Below, one piece after another: positions 31,582 to 64,000 of a stretch of DNA of 64,000 nt. Under the pieces are notes generated by a model. That model worked only from the letters and a program-made list of their open reading frames with translations. It was not told where the DNA came from and made no database searches. Position 1 is the first letter of the stretch, and each line of letters starts with the position of its first letter. The position numbers were made by a program, and so were the translations under genes. This stretch comes from Orbicella faveolata (lineage: Eukaryota; Cnidaria; Anthozoa; Scleractinia; Merulinidae): contig NW_018149735.1 in assembly GCF_002042975.1 (NCBI RefSeq), positions 499,264 to 563,263 on the forward strand, read 5' to 3'.

Positions 31582-34500
31582 TTAGACAAAGGGCTCTTGG
31601 CCTCCTTTCTCAGGTCCATCTGGAGTAACTCTCACAAACTGAGACTCGCCTCCCTCAGCCCCAGAAGGCATATAGGCCATTTGAGGTGGGCCTCCTGCAG
31701 TCCCAGATGCGGGCATCTGAACCATTTGAGGTTGACCTCCCAGAGCCCCAGATGGCGGCACCTGAACCATTTGGGGTTGCATTCCCATAGCCCCAGATGC
31801 AGGTACTTGGTACATTGGTGGCTGGCCAGCTACATGCATGACCCCTCCAGTGGGCACTTGGACCATTTGAGGGTGTACTCCAACAGCTCCTGATGAGGAC
31901 ACTGGAACAGCAACAACACCTCCAGCTTGTTGCACAGGAAATGCAATAGGAACACCACCAGGGCCTTGTCCCATTATATAACCACCTGATACCACGCCCT
32001 GATTGCTCACGTAAACCACAGAGGTTGTCTAAACAAAGAAAGCAAGGTAACATATTATGTAACTGATGAGCTCAGTGTGTTCTGATGTTAAGATTGGCTG
32101 GCCTGCAATTCAATGTCCTGTTGTAGCATTGTTTAGTATGCCACTTTATTATAATTATGGCTATGTCTCAATGACTGAGAACTACTGAATTCACGAATTT
32201 GATTGGCTGAAATAGATTTTGAAAGCGGTCCAGATTTTCCTATCTAGACCGGCATCTACACCGGTAATGTTTTGCAGTGAAAAGGTTGCAAACTAAAATG
32301 CAAAAAATATTGACTATTTTCTTCTAACAATATTTATTTATGTAAGAGCCAAAAAGCCTGATGTGAAAAAAAGGAAAGAAAATGAGCAAACTTTGGCAAA
32401 ATTAAGTTTGGCTCATTGCCATTTGAAAGCAAAATGTCAGCTAGTACAAACCAGCTTCATTAAACGAATTAAATTGTTCTTGTTTGCCATGTAATAAACA
32501 TCTTATTAACAGAGCTTAGTCAGACTGTATGGGAGAATCTTGACCTCGGTCATGTGTACAGACCTCACTGCATTCAGTCTGTACTCACGACCTCGGTCAA
32601 GATTCTCCCATACAAACCTCCTGACCAGTTATAAGAGCTTAATTACAGTAGAATCCTGATCTCTCTCCTGAAACTTTGTACCAAAAGTCATTTCCCTTAT
32701 ACCAATCAATTCATTTCTCTTTTAGCTTTTTTGAAAATTGGTATTGCATTCATTTGTAACTTTCCACTAACTGGTTAAACCAGCTGGGCAAAATCATCCT
32801 CACAGCTGGTCAATTTGCACGGTGCCCGGCCCTTAATGAAACCCCTGGGGATTTGGCTAGATTTGTGGCCATATTTGGGTACAGTACAATGTATCTTTTA
32901 TTTTGGATGCTTTGGTAGCATACTGATTGACAGTATCTGGTTCATTTGATCTTGCCATGGGCATTTTGCCTTTTGCGGTATTAACAAGATACAAACCATG
33001 GCTTGCTCAAGCTTGACTAATATGCTGACAAAGCTTAAATTACTGAAAACTTTAGGTACATGATTGTATAAAATGTTACAGATAATTTTAATTTACTGTG
33101 TTGGCTGGCAAACTTTATAATTATGTAGATCTTGTAACTTAATGCTGTGCATCATGTTGAATGACTTCTAACAGACCAACTTAATTTGACTAACAATAGA
33201 TGGACCAAAACCCGACCAAATTGACTAACAAAGACAGATTGAAACCGACCAATGACTGATGACAAACTTTACACGAGTCTTTCAGCCAATACCATCATGG
33301 CTAAACTGACCAATCACATTCAACGGACCAGACTTATAACATCATCGACTGACAAAGACTATTCACTTGACTCTGAAGATGACTTCAACTCAGGTTGTCG
33401 AAATGTCAGTCACCAACAACAGCTCTTTTCAGAACTACCCTCACTCGGACGATCACACTACACAAACTAATGTTGAATGATGTTACAACTGTAAATTTAT
33501 CCAGAACAGAAGGTCTGAAACAGAAAAACCAAAAAAGAAACACTTACTTGCTCAGGTGAGGTACCACAGCACTCACATGAAGTGATATAGCAGCAAAGGG
33601 CAGCTGCCCAGATTCCAATTGCAAACTCAACAATACCAAGAATCAAGGTGATTGCCGTTATAGCCATTTCTGCATCATAATTGTACCAATAATTGAAATC
33701 ATACCAATAATCATAATAATGATGCTGTGCAATGGAGATGCTGTAGCAGATAATTATTACGCCGCCAAACACAGCCGATGTTATGGCGCAGCCCATAAAC
33801 GCTCCAGCCTGGAAAAAGGAACAAAAATAAAACTAATAAAAATACACAATACAAAACTTTGAAGGAAAAAAAAAGAAAAATTAAAAAAAAATTAAAAACA
33901 TCACCTTCTAAGTGCTATCTAACCATAAATATAAAATTATCTACTGCATGTTCAGTATACCTGTTTCTACATACATGTACATTACATGTAAACCATAAAG
34001 TTATTATGATACATTATGAAAATGTAGCCTCCAATTCCCCACTTCGGTTCTGCAAAGTTAAATTAATTACAATGACTAACCTGGACTACGTTACTGAGCT
34101 ACTGTTGTTCTTCATCAATATAATCATAGAGAAATCTTTGCTAACATCACTGTTTACATTTTGCTTCATTAACAGTTAACTTCACATAATCTATCAAACC
34201 CGAGGGACAGTTTTCATCAAGACATCCAAACACCGAGAACAGGGTTGAAAATATGACGCGCAACAAAGTATTTCTGACAAAATTCGAGGTGTTTAGATAG
34301 CCCATGAAACAGTGTCTTGAGTGTTTGATATATCTTCTCAATTGAAACAAAACTAAGTCCTGTAAACGGAGAAGTAAAATCATCAAAATCTATGCTAATT
34401 AAGACCAGTTATCCAAACCTCCTTTACGGTAAGCATTTTGATTTTCTTTGGTTTAACTTGATGAATTATTAATGAGTTTGAGGAGCTATTTTTAAGCATA

Positions 34501-36704
34501 TGACTTCAACCTATCACTGCCTCAGAATTAAGGGTGACAACTTACAAAAGATTGGCTGGATGAGTTTCTTTCCCTGCTGCTAGCTGGAATTCCCACAGAT
34601 CCAGTGATAATCATCTGCAATACATGCCAGAATAAGTTATAACCAAACAAATAATCATAATGAGTCATGTATAATCGCAAACAAACCCAGTGTCTATTAT
34701 AATGTACATTGTTTAATCCATCAAATATTCTTGGTCACACACCATTGATCTAAATGCATTATGTCTGATGTGACTGAATATGCCACAGTTAAAACTCTCT
34801 GATATTCCCCAATTTTCAAGACAGCCCAGACAGAGCAGATCCTGTGTGTTGTCAAAAACTTTTGAAGGATAATATAAACACAATTAAGCCCCCACTTGAC
34901 TTTATACAGGGATATTTGTCTTTAGACATGACCCAGTTTTTCTTGAGCTTCACTTTCGGAAAACTGAACTTTAGAAATCCCTCACTTCTTTTGTCACACA
35001 ATATAAAACAAACAATCAGAAAAACTGCTCATGAGGAGAACTGGTTGAAGAGCATTTATTTAACAATGGGGTGTCTAAAGACAGTTCATTTTTCTTCCTT
35101 TTCTTCCTCACACTCTACATTTGCTCTTTGGGTTTGCACTTACATATTGCACTTAGATGGTCTGCCCTGCAACACTCCCCATTCTAACTGTTTCATGACA
35201 TTTCATACAAAGAAAATTTAAAGATTTTGGACCATTACTTTCTGGAAAATTTGTCCCAGAGTATGAAATTTTCACAATTTAAAATCATATTTTCTGTGCT
35301 GTTAGCTGTCGAAGATAAATCACATATGAAAATAAATATAAAACTGCTCACTACAGAATCATGTTTAGTTATTTTTAGCCTAACAGTGCAAAGTAAGCAA
35401 CATAAACATGTGAAATTCAACCACTATCATCTACTTTAGAAAGCTACCAGCATTTCAATAGCTGTTATTGAGATTCTGCCATGTAAATGACTTCAGTAGG
35501 GGGGGGGGGGGGGGGGGGGGGGCGCTTATTTTAATTTTTCCCAAATCGTGGCCTGACATGATCCTTTTTTTAATACATCATGTGCGCGTGAACACCTGCA
35601 TAAGCTGTCTATTGACATAAAAAGCTGATCCTAAAGTTTAAATCGCGGCNCGAGATGTTCAGACTTAAAATTTGAGCTCCAGATTTGGTTGAGAGCTATG
35701 AGGATGAGCTAGAATGAGCTTGTACAAAAGTCTTACAAAGGAGCCTTTTGTTGTAAACCCTTGTACTAGACATCAGATCTGAAAATCTGTCAACAGTCCA
35801 TAAACTCTATTATTTTCCTAGCGTCATTTTAAAAAAACAAACAAATGAATCGTGACTTCGAGACCCTTAGCCTTGCCAAAATTGAGACTCCAAGACACCT
35901 TTGTATAAAAAACAAGACTGCGAGACCCGTGAAATTCAACTAAAATTTTGCGAGACCCAGAGTTTTTGAAGGACCATTTGCCACCCCTTTCAGTATCACG
36001 ATATGGAAATATTTGATACCCCGGTATATACATGTATTGGTCGATGCACCTTTTTACCGCAAGCACTGTAATCTGATACAAATGTTCAAAGATTGTTCAA
36101 CAATAATTTATGGTAAGTAATTGATCGCATATAGGTATTAATATTATCACTTGTTCATGGAAAACAATGTTTCCGAACAAATTCGACCTTAAGAAACTTG
36201 CCGAGAAATTTTTAATAAGCGGGGTCCCAAATAAAAAAATCCTGCCTGCTATGCGTATGTAAGCTTACATTAAGGTCACGAAAGCCATAGTTATGCAAAA
36301 ACTTGTACAAGAAACGAATTGATCGACGAAGGTGACAATTTGCAATTTAATACGTGCGATAGCCGTATTCATGGTTTGGTCCGATTCATCGCGAATTTAA
36401 ACAATTTCGTCGGTCGATCATTCGCTCCTAGATATATTGGCCAGAAAATTAAAGCTGGCCGACACTTAACTATGACATGCTGCATGATTTTCAACAAAGG
36501 CGGAAAAAAAAAATGTTGCTACGCAAAATTATTAAGTGAGAGCAATTTTACCCATATTCCACACCAGATACCAAAACATCCCTCGCCAGTCCAAAAGTAA
36601 CCTTCGACACGATCGACGATTCCAAAAATCAGTAGCAAAATTCCAACAACAATGTGGGCTAGCGCAACGAGCCTTGCAATTTTCAACGTTTTTGCCTCCG
36701 CCAT
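31582..36704 (-). CDS. CD20/MS4A-like four-pass membrane protein B (309 aa) with repetitive Pro/Gly/Gln tail
   Basis: Exons 36552-36704 (51 codons), 34546-34614 (23), 33548-33808 (87) and 31582-32028 (148 plus stop) join in phase 0. The first two borders fall at the same protein positions as in gene A, so the two are paralogues. Helix 1 is VVGILLLIFGIV; exon 2 begins MIITGSVGIP; exon 3 contains helix 3 (ITSAVFGGVIIICYSI), a Tyr/Trp/His-rich outer loop (HHYYDYWYDFNYWYNY) and helix 4 (AITLILGIVEFAIGIWAAAL) followed by CCYITSCECC, a likely palmitoylated cysteine cluster. The tail is a degenerate repeat of QPQMVQ.P.SGA..G units, proline- and glycine-rich, probably disordered and cytoplasmic. Gene A lacks this tail. 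The start at 36704 is the first ATG of the exon. Confidence 0.85.
32187..32635 (-). mobile_element. Foldback element, CTTATTAACCGAG family, copy 2
   Basis: The palindrome is at 32502-32635; its left flank from 32187 carries CACGAATTTGATTGGCTGA and CGAATTAAATTGTTCTTGTTT, the inverse of copy 1's right flank. The flank is longer here by ~170 bp. Confidence 0.7.
33160..33480 (+). repeat. Probable retroelement-tail-like dispersed repeat in an intron of gene B
   Basis: Contains spaced GACCAA/GACTAACAA motifs then GACTCTGAAGATGACTTCAA, GGTTGTCGAAATGTCAGTCA and GGACGATCACACTACAC. I recall this string as a dispersed sequence in aquatic animal genomes, possibly linked to non-LTR or Penelope-like retroelements; this is not verifiable here. 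Confidence 0.4.
35499..35522 (+). repeat. Poly-G run (24 bases)
   Basis: Homopolymer in the first intron of MS4A-like gene B; length in such runs is unreliable in assemblies and it could form a G-quadruplex. Confidence 0.9.
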
Positions 36705-38466
36705 GACGCCCTCCGGGTAAGCCTTGACATAACACCAGAAGGTTCCTGCATAAATAAATATTTAAATTCAACCCACAGCCTTTTGCCGCCATTTTGAATT
36801 TTCAAGTTGGCCGTGGTAGTCTGGGGGGATAAAGGCGGCCTTCTATGTTATGTAAGCTCACTAACCTGTCCATTGAACAAGATGGCTGCACCGCATACGC
36901 GCTAGGCCACCATGGCTCAGGTATTCAAACAAAGTGTAAAATTTCAAAATCGTAAACACCCTTATCGTTTTCTAGTAAAATCTTCACAGTTGTTATCACA
37001 GAAGCTAGTCTCTGGCAATCGTACCAATAAATTGATGGCACAAACGACGGTCAGGGCGGCCTGAGAGGCGGGTCAGTTCTTGTTCGCGGCCTCATGCCCG
37101 ACCAAACCACGAAGTCGCACGAGAACGACACGTGCCGATCACACGGGACCCACCAAAGGTGCAATTAGGGCAGGAAAGCAACCTTGTCCCCAGGGTGCTT
37201 TTCCCTAACGAAGTTGGCGGTAAAGGGTTGGGCGCTGAAACGGACGTCTCGCTAGAGCTACCTCGTCGTCAGAGAGACCTGTCAGTGGAATGGGCTTGAT
37301 CTGCTCGTAGGCTTCGTCATTCTAGTTAATCATTCTTTTTTTTTTTTTTTTTCAAAGTCAGTTAGGGACAAAATGCATCTTTTTTAAGGTACTACTATCT
37401 TTCTTTTATTGACACTAGCAGTTATACACATGTATCGTGTTAGTCATGCTTGCAGTCAAATATAATTTAGTTCCGGTACACTAACACGCTTAGAGTTCTT
37501 TGTAAACAGCTTTCAACTACAGCACTATCACGACAACAGTCTACGCTTTGTGAAGGATAAAGAGTTTAAATCCTATACATCTGTTCTAAAGTTCATATAT
37601 AATATTTTCTCTTTTCTTCATGGTGGTCATCCTTTATCTATTCTCTTCTTTGAAAGTCAATGGAGTCAGTAGGGAAGTAATTAACACATTCTATTCGCAT
37701 CTAGTTCAAACAAATCGTATATCCTTTTCAATGAAACTACCTATGACAAAAGCACACTCGTCCGTCCACAAGTTTTAAAATAGACACAAAACAGCCTAGC
37801 TTTGTTTGGTTATGTGATTGAATCTACAGTTGTTGCCATATCAACTGATCAAAATTTAAGAGGCAGCAACAATTCTCTTATCAACATATTCAGAGGGAAC
37901 AACATATTTACTGGCATCGACGAGAGGAGAAATAATTATTCAACAGCTTGGATCCCAGGCCCTCTTCCTCCTTTTCTTCTTTGGTGAGAGAGCCTGGGAT
38001 CGAGACGTTCTTAACGAAACACCTTCATTCTCAAAATCAGAAAGTCAAAACCATACATGTAATGCAAAATTCTCCAAACAAGATAATCAGAACTATACTG
38101 CTACGAGTAAGGTGAATTTAAATTTTGGTCTGGGGCTTGAAGACTTAAGCGAACACTGCACAACAAAAGATATTTCACCATGAACAATGTAGACTATACC
38201 TATAATAATAATAGTAATAATAATAACGAATAATTTTCACTCTTCAGCACAGGGAACCATTTTTTCTTGTACATATATTCACATCTTTGTTTTAGACACG
38301 TTAAATGAAATTAAAATAATCCTAACTTCGGTTACTTCATTTGCGTGTCTGCTTTAACGGCCTGTTTATAACCGTGCCTCGTTTTGGCAATCACAATCCA
38401 GTTCACGAGTCCACGTGATCAGCAGGCCAGGACGCGTCACAGAAACACCTGCACATCACGAGCGCT
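36705..38466. other. Intergenic / PFK 3' UTR region
   Basis: The right part next to 38467 must be PFK 3' UTR; a TTTATT at 37405-37410 is one candidate poly(A) signal for a ~1-kb UTR. 37020-37330 is GC-richer and looks like a repeat remnant (CCTTGTCCCCAGGGTGCTTTTC) ending in a T-run. A short foldback GGATCCCAGGCCCTC/GAGAGAGCCTGGGATC lies at 37951-38001. ORFs here are unsupported. Confidence 0.45.
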
Positions 38467-60099
<21,633 letters not shown>

Positions 60100-60702
60100 C
60101 TTGTGAGCTCCAGAAGCAAACATCAGCTCCCTTAGCTTCCTAGTCAGCTCAGTTAAAAGATATAAAATTACTTGAGACATTTTCTAGCTAATATTTACAC
60201 TGGGCCGGCTCGAAACATGCACTCCTGCATGCCTTTTCTGACTGCCGGGGGAACTCCAAATGCCCGCGATGGTAACTGCTCTGCGGAACTTCTTTCACTC
60301 CGGGAGCCTCACCGAGTCTCGCCGATGTAGCACGAAGTTTTCCGAAGATAGAGCAGGTGTTTAAGCTTGAAGAGAATTTCGTATCCCTTGTAACATCTAG
60401 AAGTTATTTTTTGCGCTGGAAATAATTCAGTCGTAGACTATACCGCTTTCCGTTCGCTTTCTTTTAAGAGCGATCTTGTCACTGGCCAGGAGCTCCTGCG
60501 TTGGCCTTCTTCGCTGGCGGTGCGTAAGTGAATCGCTAATCAAGGAAACACCACAGCTAGCAAAGTTCCTCTCTAGATTTTCGCAGAAATATTATAATAT
60601 GTATCAACACATTTTCTACAACACACAGCGATTATTTATAGCGAAGTACGATATGCCTAAAGGGAAACGATGATATTAAACGAGAAAATATTTTCCACAT
60701 AC

Positions 60703-60742
60703 CTTGTCGCTTTGCCTCTGTCATCACTCGTCCGCGAGGCAT
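60703..60742 (-). CDS. Possible alternative first exon of the PFK gene
   Basis: On the minus strand an ATG at 60742 opens 13 codons (MPRGRVMTEAKRQ) ending in phase 1 at a good donor (AAG|GTATGT). Joined to an acceptor just upstream of the main PFK start (TTCTGGAG|CT at about 60107) it would read into AHKMALKRK in the PFK frame. The acceptor is only moderate. It could equally be a chance ORF, a 5'-UTR exon or the promoter region. Confidence 0.3.
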
Positions 60743-62154
60743 GATCTGCTTGTAAGTACCATCAGACCTTTACAAGTTAAGCATCGCTTCCCCGGCGTTT
60801 ATAAAATAGTGAACTTGAGAAATAAGCAAAACTCTTGTTGATAATAAATTCTAAATGGCATGAATTGTCTGCAAAAACGTCACACGACTTTTCGCAATAA
60901 GTGCTCTACAAATTATTTGCGTCCAAATAAAGGGTGGCAGAAAAATCGAACATAAAGCAAATAAAAAAAGCCTGTTCTTGATTCAAAATAATGACCCCGA
61001 AGTCGTTCGGTAAAATATTGGCTTGCAAGTCACATCAAATCTAAATTCGATCCCATAAATAAACTCTATTGTTAGCATACGAGTTAAAAAATTCAAAAGC
61101 ATTGCGAATTATTTATACATTTTATTTATGCATTTTATTAAAAGTGTCATCTGATACCACAGCTTATGTATTCACTTAAACCCCTCTTCCCTTTAAAACG
61201 TAGCAAATTTAATTCTAAAGTTCTCCTTAGATAAAAAATTTCAATGTATGGAGTGAATTTGAAAACAAAAAAGCACTCTTAAATAATTCAGGCATTGGTA
61301 CGTGTTAAAATTCTAATGCATATTTCTTAATTATTCATTAAAACGAGGAGCACAAAAAGGGGAAAAAGAAGAGATAACAGCTGTATGTATATTATGTATA
61401 TCAAGTGCTGATAACTGAGTAGCCTGTCAACAGGCTCCGGCTGGAAGGGTCCAAACGGGGATGGAAGGGCCGAGAAGGGACTGGCTGAAAGCCGGAACCT
61501 GAAGTGGCCGAGTGGGGCCTCCTCAAATCCTCGCTGCTCGCCCAATCGGCAAACAGCGACAATAGATTCGCTTTCCAGTCTTCTCATACCACTGTTAATG
61601 TGTCGGCTATACTTTTATGTTTCGCCTTGCTTGGTGCGAGGGAAACCGATTTCCCGACCCAAAACCGCTTTATTGCAAAGTATATGGACAACAAGCATTG
61701 TTTTGACTCCAAACCAATCATTTGAATGACGAAAGGCAGCCTTTTCAACTGGTTTCTACGACAAATGCGGCTCTCAGTTCTCGAGTCAAAGAACACTTTT
61801 TCCAAAACAAAGCCAGTTTTGAGTTTTTATCTGACCCAAACCAACCTTTTTCTAAACCTAAAACCAGTTTCCCCTGATCCAAGACCAGGTTTCTTAGGTT
61901 TAGAGAAAAGGAAATTAATGACTGATGTATGTATATCGAATGTAAACATTTCAGGGGAAAATTTCTCTACCCATCTACGAACGTAGCCTTTGTGCAGAAG
62001 TCCATAACTATTGGAATGAGTAGACATCTGCACGTAAATTAGCATGCACGTCAAGGATTTTTGATTTGTCTTCCCTACAATTGAGTTGTTTTGCTACCTT
62101 CGAGCAGTCCTGGTTATTATGGTGTGCGCACTAGCACAAGACATACTTAACTAA
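60743..62154. other. Intergenic DNA upstream of PFK
   Basis: Presumably contains the PFK promoter at its left; no core element is convincing. A foldback CCTTTTTCTAAACCTAA/TTAGGTTTAGAGAAAAGG is at 61847-61911. The ORFs at 61327-61986 are unsupported. Confidence 0.4.
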
Positions 62155-62158
62155 AACA

Positions 62159-62300
62159 GTGGCGTATCCAGGATTTTTCTTAGGAGGGGGTGCACCACTA
62201 AGGAATGGCAATGGCAAATTTTAAAAGCGAATACGAAAAAAAAAGGCTTCATCTCAGGGGGGGGGGCGCACCTCCTACACCCTCCCCCTAGATCCGCCCC
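62159..62300. mobile_element. Short MITE with CAG(T/G)GGCG(T/G)ATC ends
   Basis: Left end CAGTGGCGTATCCAGGA and right end TAGATCCGCCCCTG are imperfect inverted copies. TAAAA flanks both sides, a possible 5-bp duplication. Contains G- and C-runs. Confidence 0.55.
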
Positions 62301-62723
62301 TGTAAAAGCATGCCACGTAGGGTAAGCACGGAGCAAGCCATATAATAAATTTGCACTGGCACTTGGGAGGAGATGGGACTGGGAGGCACTGTTCCAAACT
62401 GTGGTTTAACGTGATATTATATTTCCTGCGATAAACGCATTTTAACAAGGCGGATTACTACAATCTCGGTTACAGCTCGAGATTCTAATTCCGGAATTGA
62501 TGTTAATCGGGTTTTCGATATCACATCTTGAGCCAAGATTGTTACATACAAGCATTCAGTCACCTTTATTAAAAGCAACGCTAGGTTTCATTCTAGTCAC
62601 TTTGGTGACCTGACAACACAATGGACTCGGCAGATTGTTTTCGTCTTTGTTATTATTATCATTACTATCTTATAAAGGTAGTTTTGATCATTTGGAATTG
62701 GCAAGCATAACCTTAGCATGATC

Positions 62724-62898
62724 ATCCTCGCAGAGACCCAGGGGTTGCTAGTCGGGACGATGCGATATTTTCGGGCGAGCGATATTTTCAATTGAAAGTT
62801 TACTTCAAGAGCGGAAGAGTGGGGCTGTTCCGCTTTTGAAGTAAACTTTCGCCCGAAAATATCGCATCGTCCCAACTAGCCCCTGGATCTTCGAGGAT
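62724..62898. mobile_element. 175-bp foldback element
   Basis: Nearly the whole element is a palindrome: ATCCTCG...CAGGGGTTGCTAGTCGGGACG on the left against CGTCCCAACTAGCCCCTGG...CGAGGAT on the right, with GATGCGATATTTTCGGGCG and AAAGTTTACTTCAA arms inside and a ~14-base loop. The left arm has an extra AGCGATATTTTCAATTG insertion. Confidence 0.75.
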
Positions 62899-63548
62899 AT
62901 AGCTTGATCTAACTGCCTAGAAAGTTTACACCAATGGCATTGCACCTGTTAAAAGGAGCTCAGTCACGGTAGTTTGGCCATGCATGTACAAATAACCTTT
63001 AAATTGAAGAAAACCTGAAAATAACAGCTTACTACGATAGAAAAACACCAAAGAAATAACAATAAAACATAAAAGAACAAGGATGGTTAAGGATTGACAA
63101 GATTAACATGGATTACAAACGACGAATTTGAAAAATTTAGGCTTAACTTCTAAGATGCAAAAACCGTGACGTAGCTCCTTTAAAGACGGGTCTACATTAG
63201 GGATGGTCGATGGGGGCCCGGCCCAGGCCACGACACACTGTATCTTAACTTTTAAAAATTTAAGCCACATAGTTAATAAAACCGACTTATGCCACCGGAT
63301 CGCTAAAGGTACAAATATTTCAATTAACATTTCGATACAAAATGTTTCATACCAATCTGCTTGGTCCCAGCATTGAAAGACACATCGTGATTATGTACAA
63401 TAAAAGTCTCTATAACCTTAAAAAAAAAAAAAAAAAAAAATAGGTACTCAATGTGCACATGGGTCTAAGCGGCCTAACGCAAAACCAAGTTGCCCACGAA
63501 AAATTCTCAAAGGAAGAGACGTCACTGCATGACTAACATATTTTCNTT
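62899..63548. other. Intergenic DNA / 3' flank of the right-edge gene
   Basis: No gene recognised. An A-run at 63420-63441 could be a retroposed tail or simple repeat. An ORF at 63103-63330 on the minus strand is unsupported. Confidence 0.4.
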
Positions 63549-64000
63549 TCATAATGTTTCAGATCTTTGCGGTCGAGGGGACGGGCGCTTCCCTTGGGTG
63601 ACGTGAGCTGAATCGTCGTTCTTAGCATTCAAATTAATAGTGAGCGGTATATTTTCGTGAAGTTCTTTTTCCTTCTTTTCATTATCCTGACTCTGAAGCT
63701 CGTCGAGATTTTTATTAGATAGTTGTACTCTTAGTTCCTTGTCTAATTTGGCTTCATCTCCGTTTTCCTTCGCCACTGGATTCGGCTTTTTATCACTCTT
63801 CCTTCGCGTTTCAGCACCGTTGTGACGCGTTGATCTTTCAGAGTTTTCATGACTCTTTTTCCATTCCTCAGGGAACAGTGTCGTGTCATCTGTACACATG
63901 GAATCTCGTTGATCAAAATCGTCCGAATCGCGACGCTGTACAACAGGTACCCTCCACTTGACGCTTTCCCTTCCCCTCTTGGAAGATTCCCTTCTGATCA
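63549..64000 (-). CDS. Terminal exon of an unidentified gene, 5' part outside window
   Basis: One minus-strand frame stays open from the right edge of the window to a TGA at 63549-63551, about 149 codons. The product is highly charged and of low complexity: a basic start (RRESSKRGRESVKW), an acidic patch (RRDSDDFDQRDS), then Lys/Glu/Asn/Gln-rich sequence (EKKEKELHEN) and a tail ending PSPRPQRSETL. It looks like a disordered C-terminal region. The open frame over 450 bases in AT-rich DNA and its biased composition support coding; no family is recognisable. An N at 63546 lies just past the stop. Confidence 0.55.
   Translation of the reverse strand, partial: IRRESSKRGRESVKWRVPVVQRRDSDDFDQRDSMCTDDTTLFPEEWKKSHENSERSTRHNGAETRRKSDKKPNPVAKENGDEAKLDKELRVQLSNKNLDELQSQDNEKKEKELHENIPLTINLNAKNDDSAHVTQGKRPSPRPQRSETL

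Noticed and set aside
31597-31893. 98-codon plus-strand ORF
   Set aside because: Antisense shadow of the repetitive tail exon of MS4A-like gene B.
33355-33420. Hammerhead-ribozyme-like core (CTGAAGA ... GTCGAAA)
   Set aside because: The core strings are present, but the base pair closing stem II would be T-C and the stem does not extend; no cleavage-site helix fits. Kept only as a dispersed repeat.

Overview
This is a eukaryotic, intron-rich, AT-rich window, most likely from an anthozoan cnidarian (stony coral or close relative). That reading rests on the gene families (a secreted PAN-EGF-EGF-D8C protein, CD20/MS4A-like tetraspanners, an animal-type duplicated phosphofructokinase) and on several copies of a tRNA-derived SINE whose tail resembles the Nin-type domain known from cnidarians. 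The species cannot be named from the sequence alone. Every recognised host gene lies on the minus strand.

Layout, left to right. (1) 1-18043: a tandem array of near-identical genes for a small secreted PAN / EGF-CA / EGF-CA / D8C protein. Gene 1 (25-2241) loses its last exon off the left edge. Gene 2 (10871-14054) is complete, with five exons and 362 aa. Only the last codons of a third copy (18007-18043) survive before a 100-N gap. The spacers hold a Mutator-like element with 10-bp target duplications nested in a tRNA-type SINE, foldback elements and a repeated 2.6-kb downstream segment. (2) 18144-20800: noncoding repeats. (3) 21171-27451 and 31582-36704: two paralogous CD20/MS4A-like four-pass membrane genes, four exons each, 209 and 309 aa, with matching intron phases. 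Between and inside them are an hAT-type element with an 8-bp duplication, a TIR-bounded element carrying a broken SWIM/YqaJ-type ORF, and a LINE tail. (4) 38467-60099: a complete ATP-dependent 6-phosphofructokinase gene; I traced 25 coding exons that join in frame to 806 aa. A 5.6-kb block with exons 8-14 is present twice, abutting a single N. (5) 60100-63548: intergenic DNA with a 175-bp foldback. (6) 63549-64000: the last coding exon of an unidentified gene entering from the right edge.

The genes do not form one pathway: a secreted adhesion-type protein, membrane tetraspanners and a glycolytic enzyme are simply neighbours. The strongest structural signal is technical. Four single-N positions and the 100-N gap each sit exactly at the end of a long direct repeat, which points to unmerged overlapping contigs or haplotypes. 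The repeated PFK exons should therefore not be read as biology without checking.

I see no clear undescribed system. The best leads are the TIR-bounded SWIM/YqaJ-fragment element, the Mutator-like element with coding-length ORFs, and the abrupt divergence of the signal-peptide end between the tandem PAN-EGF-D8C genes.
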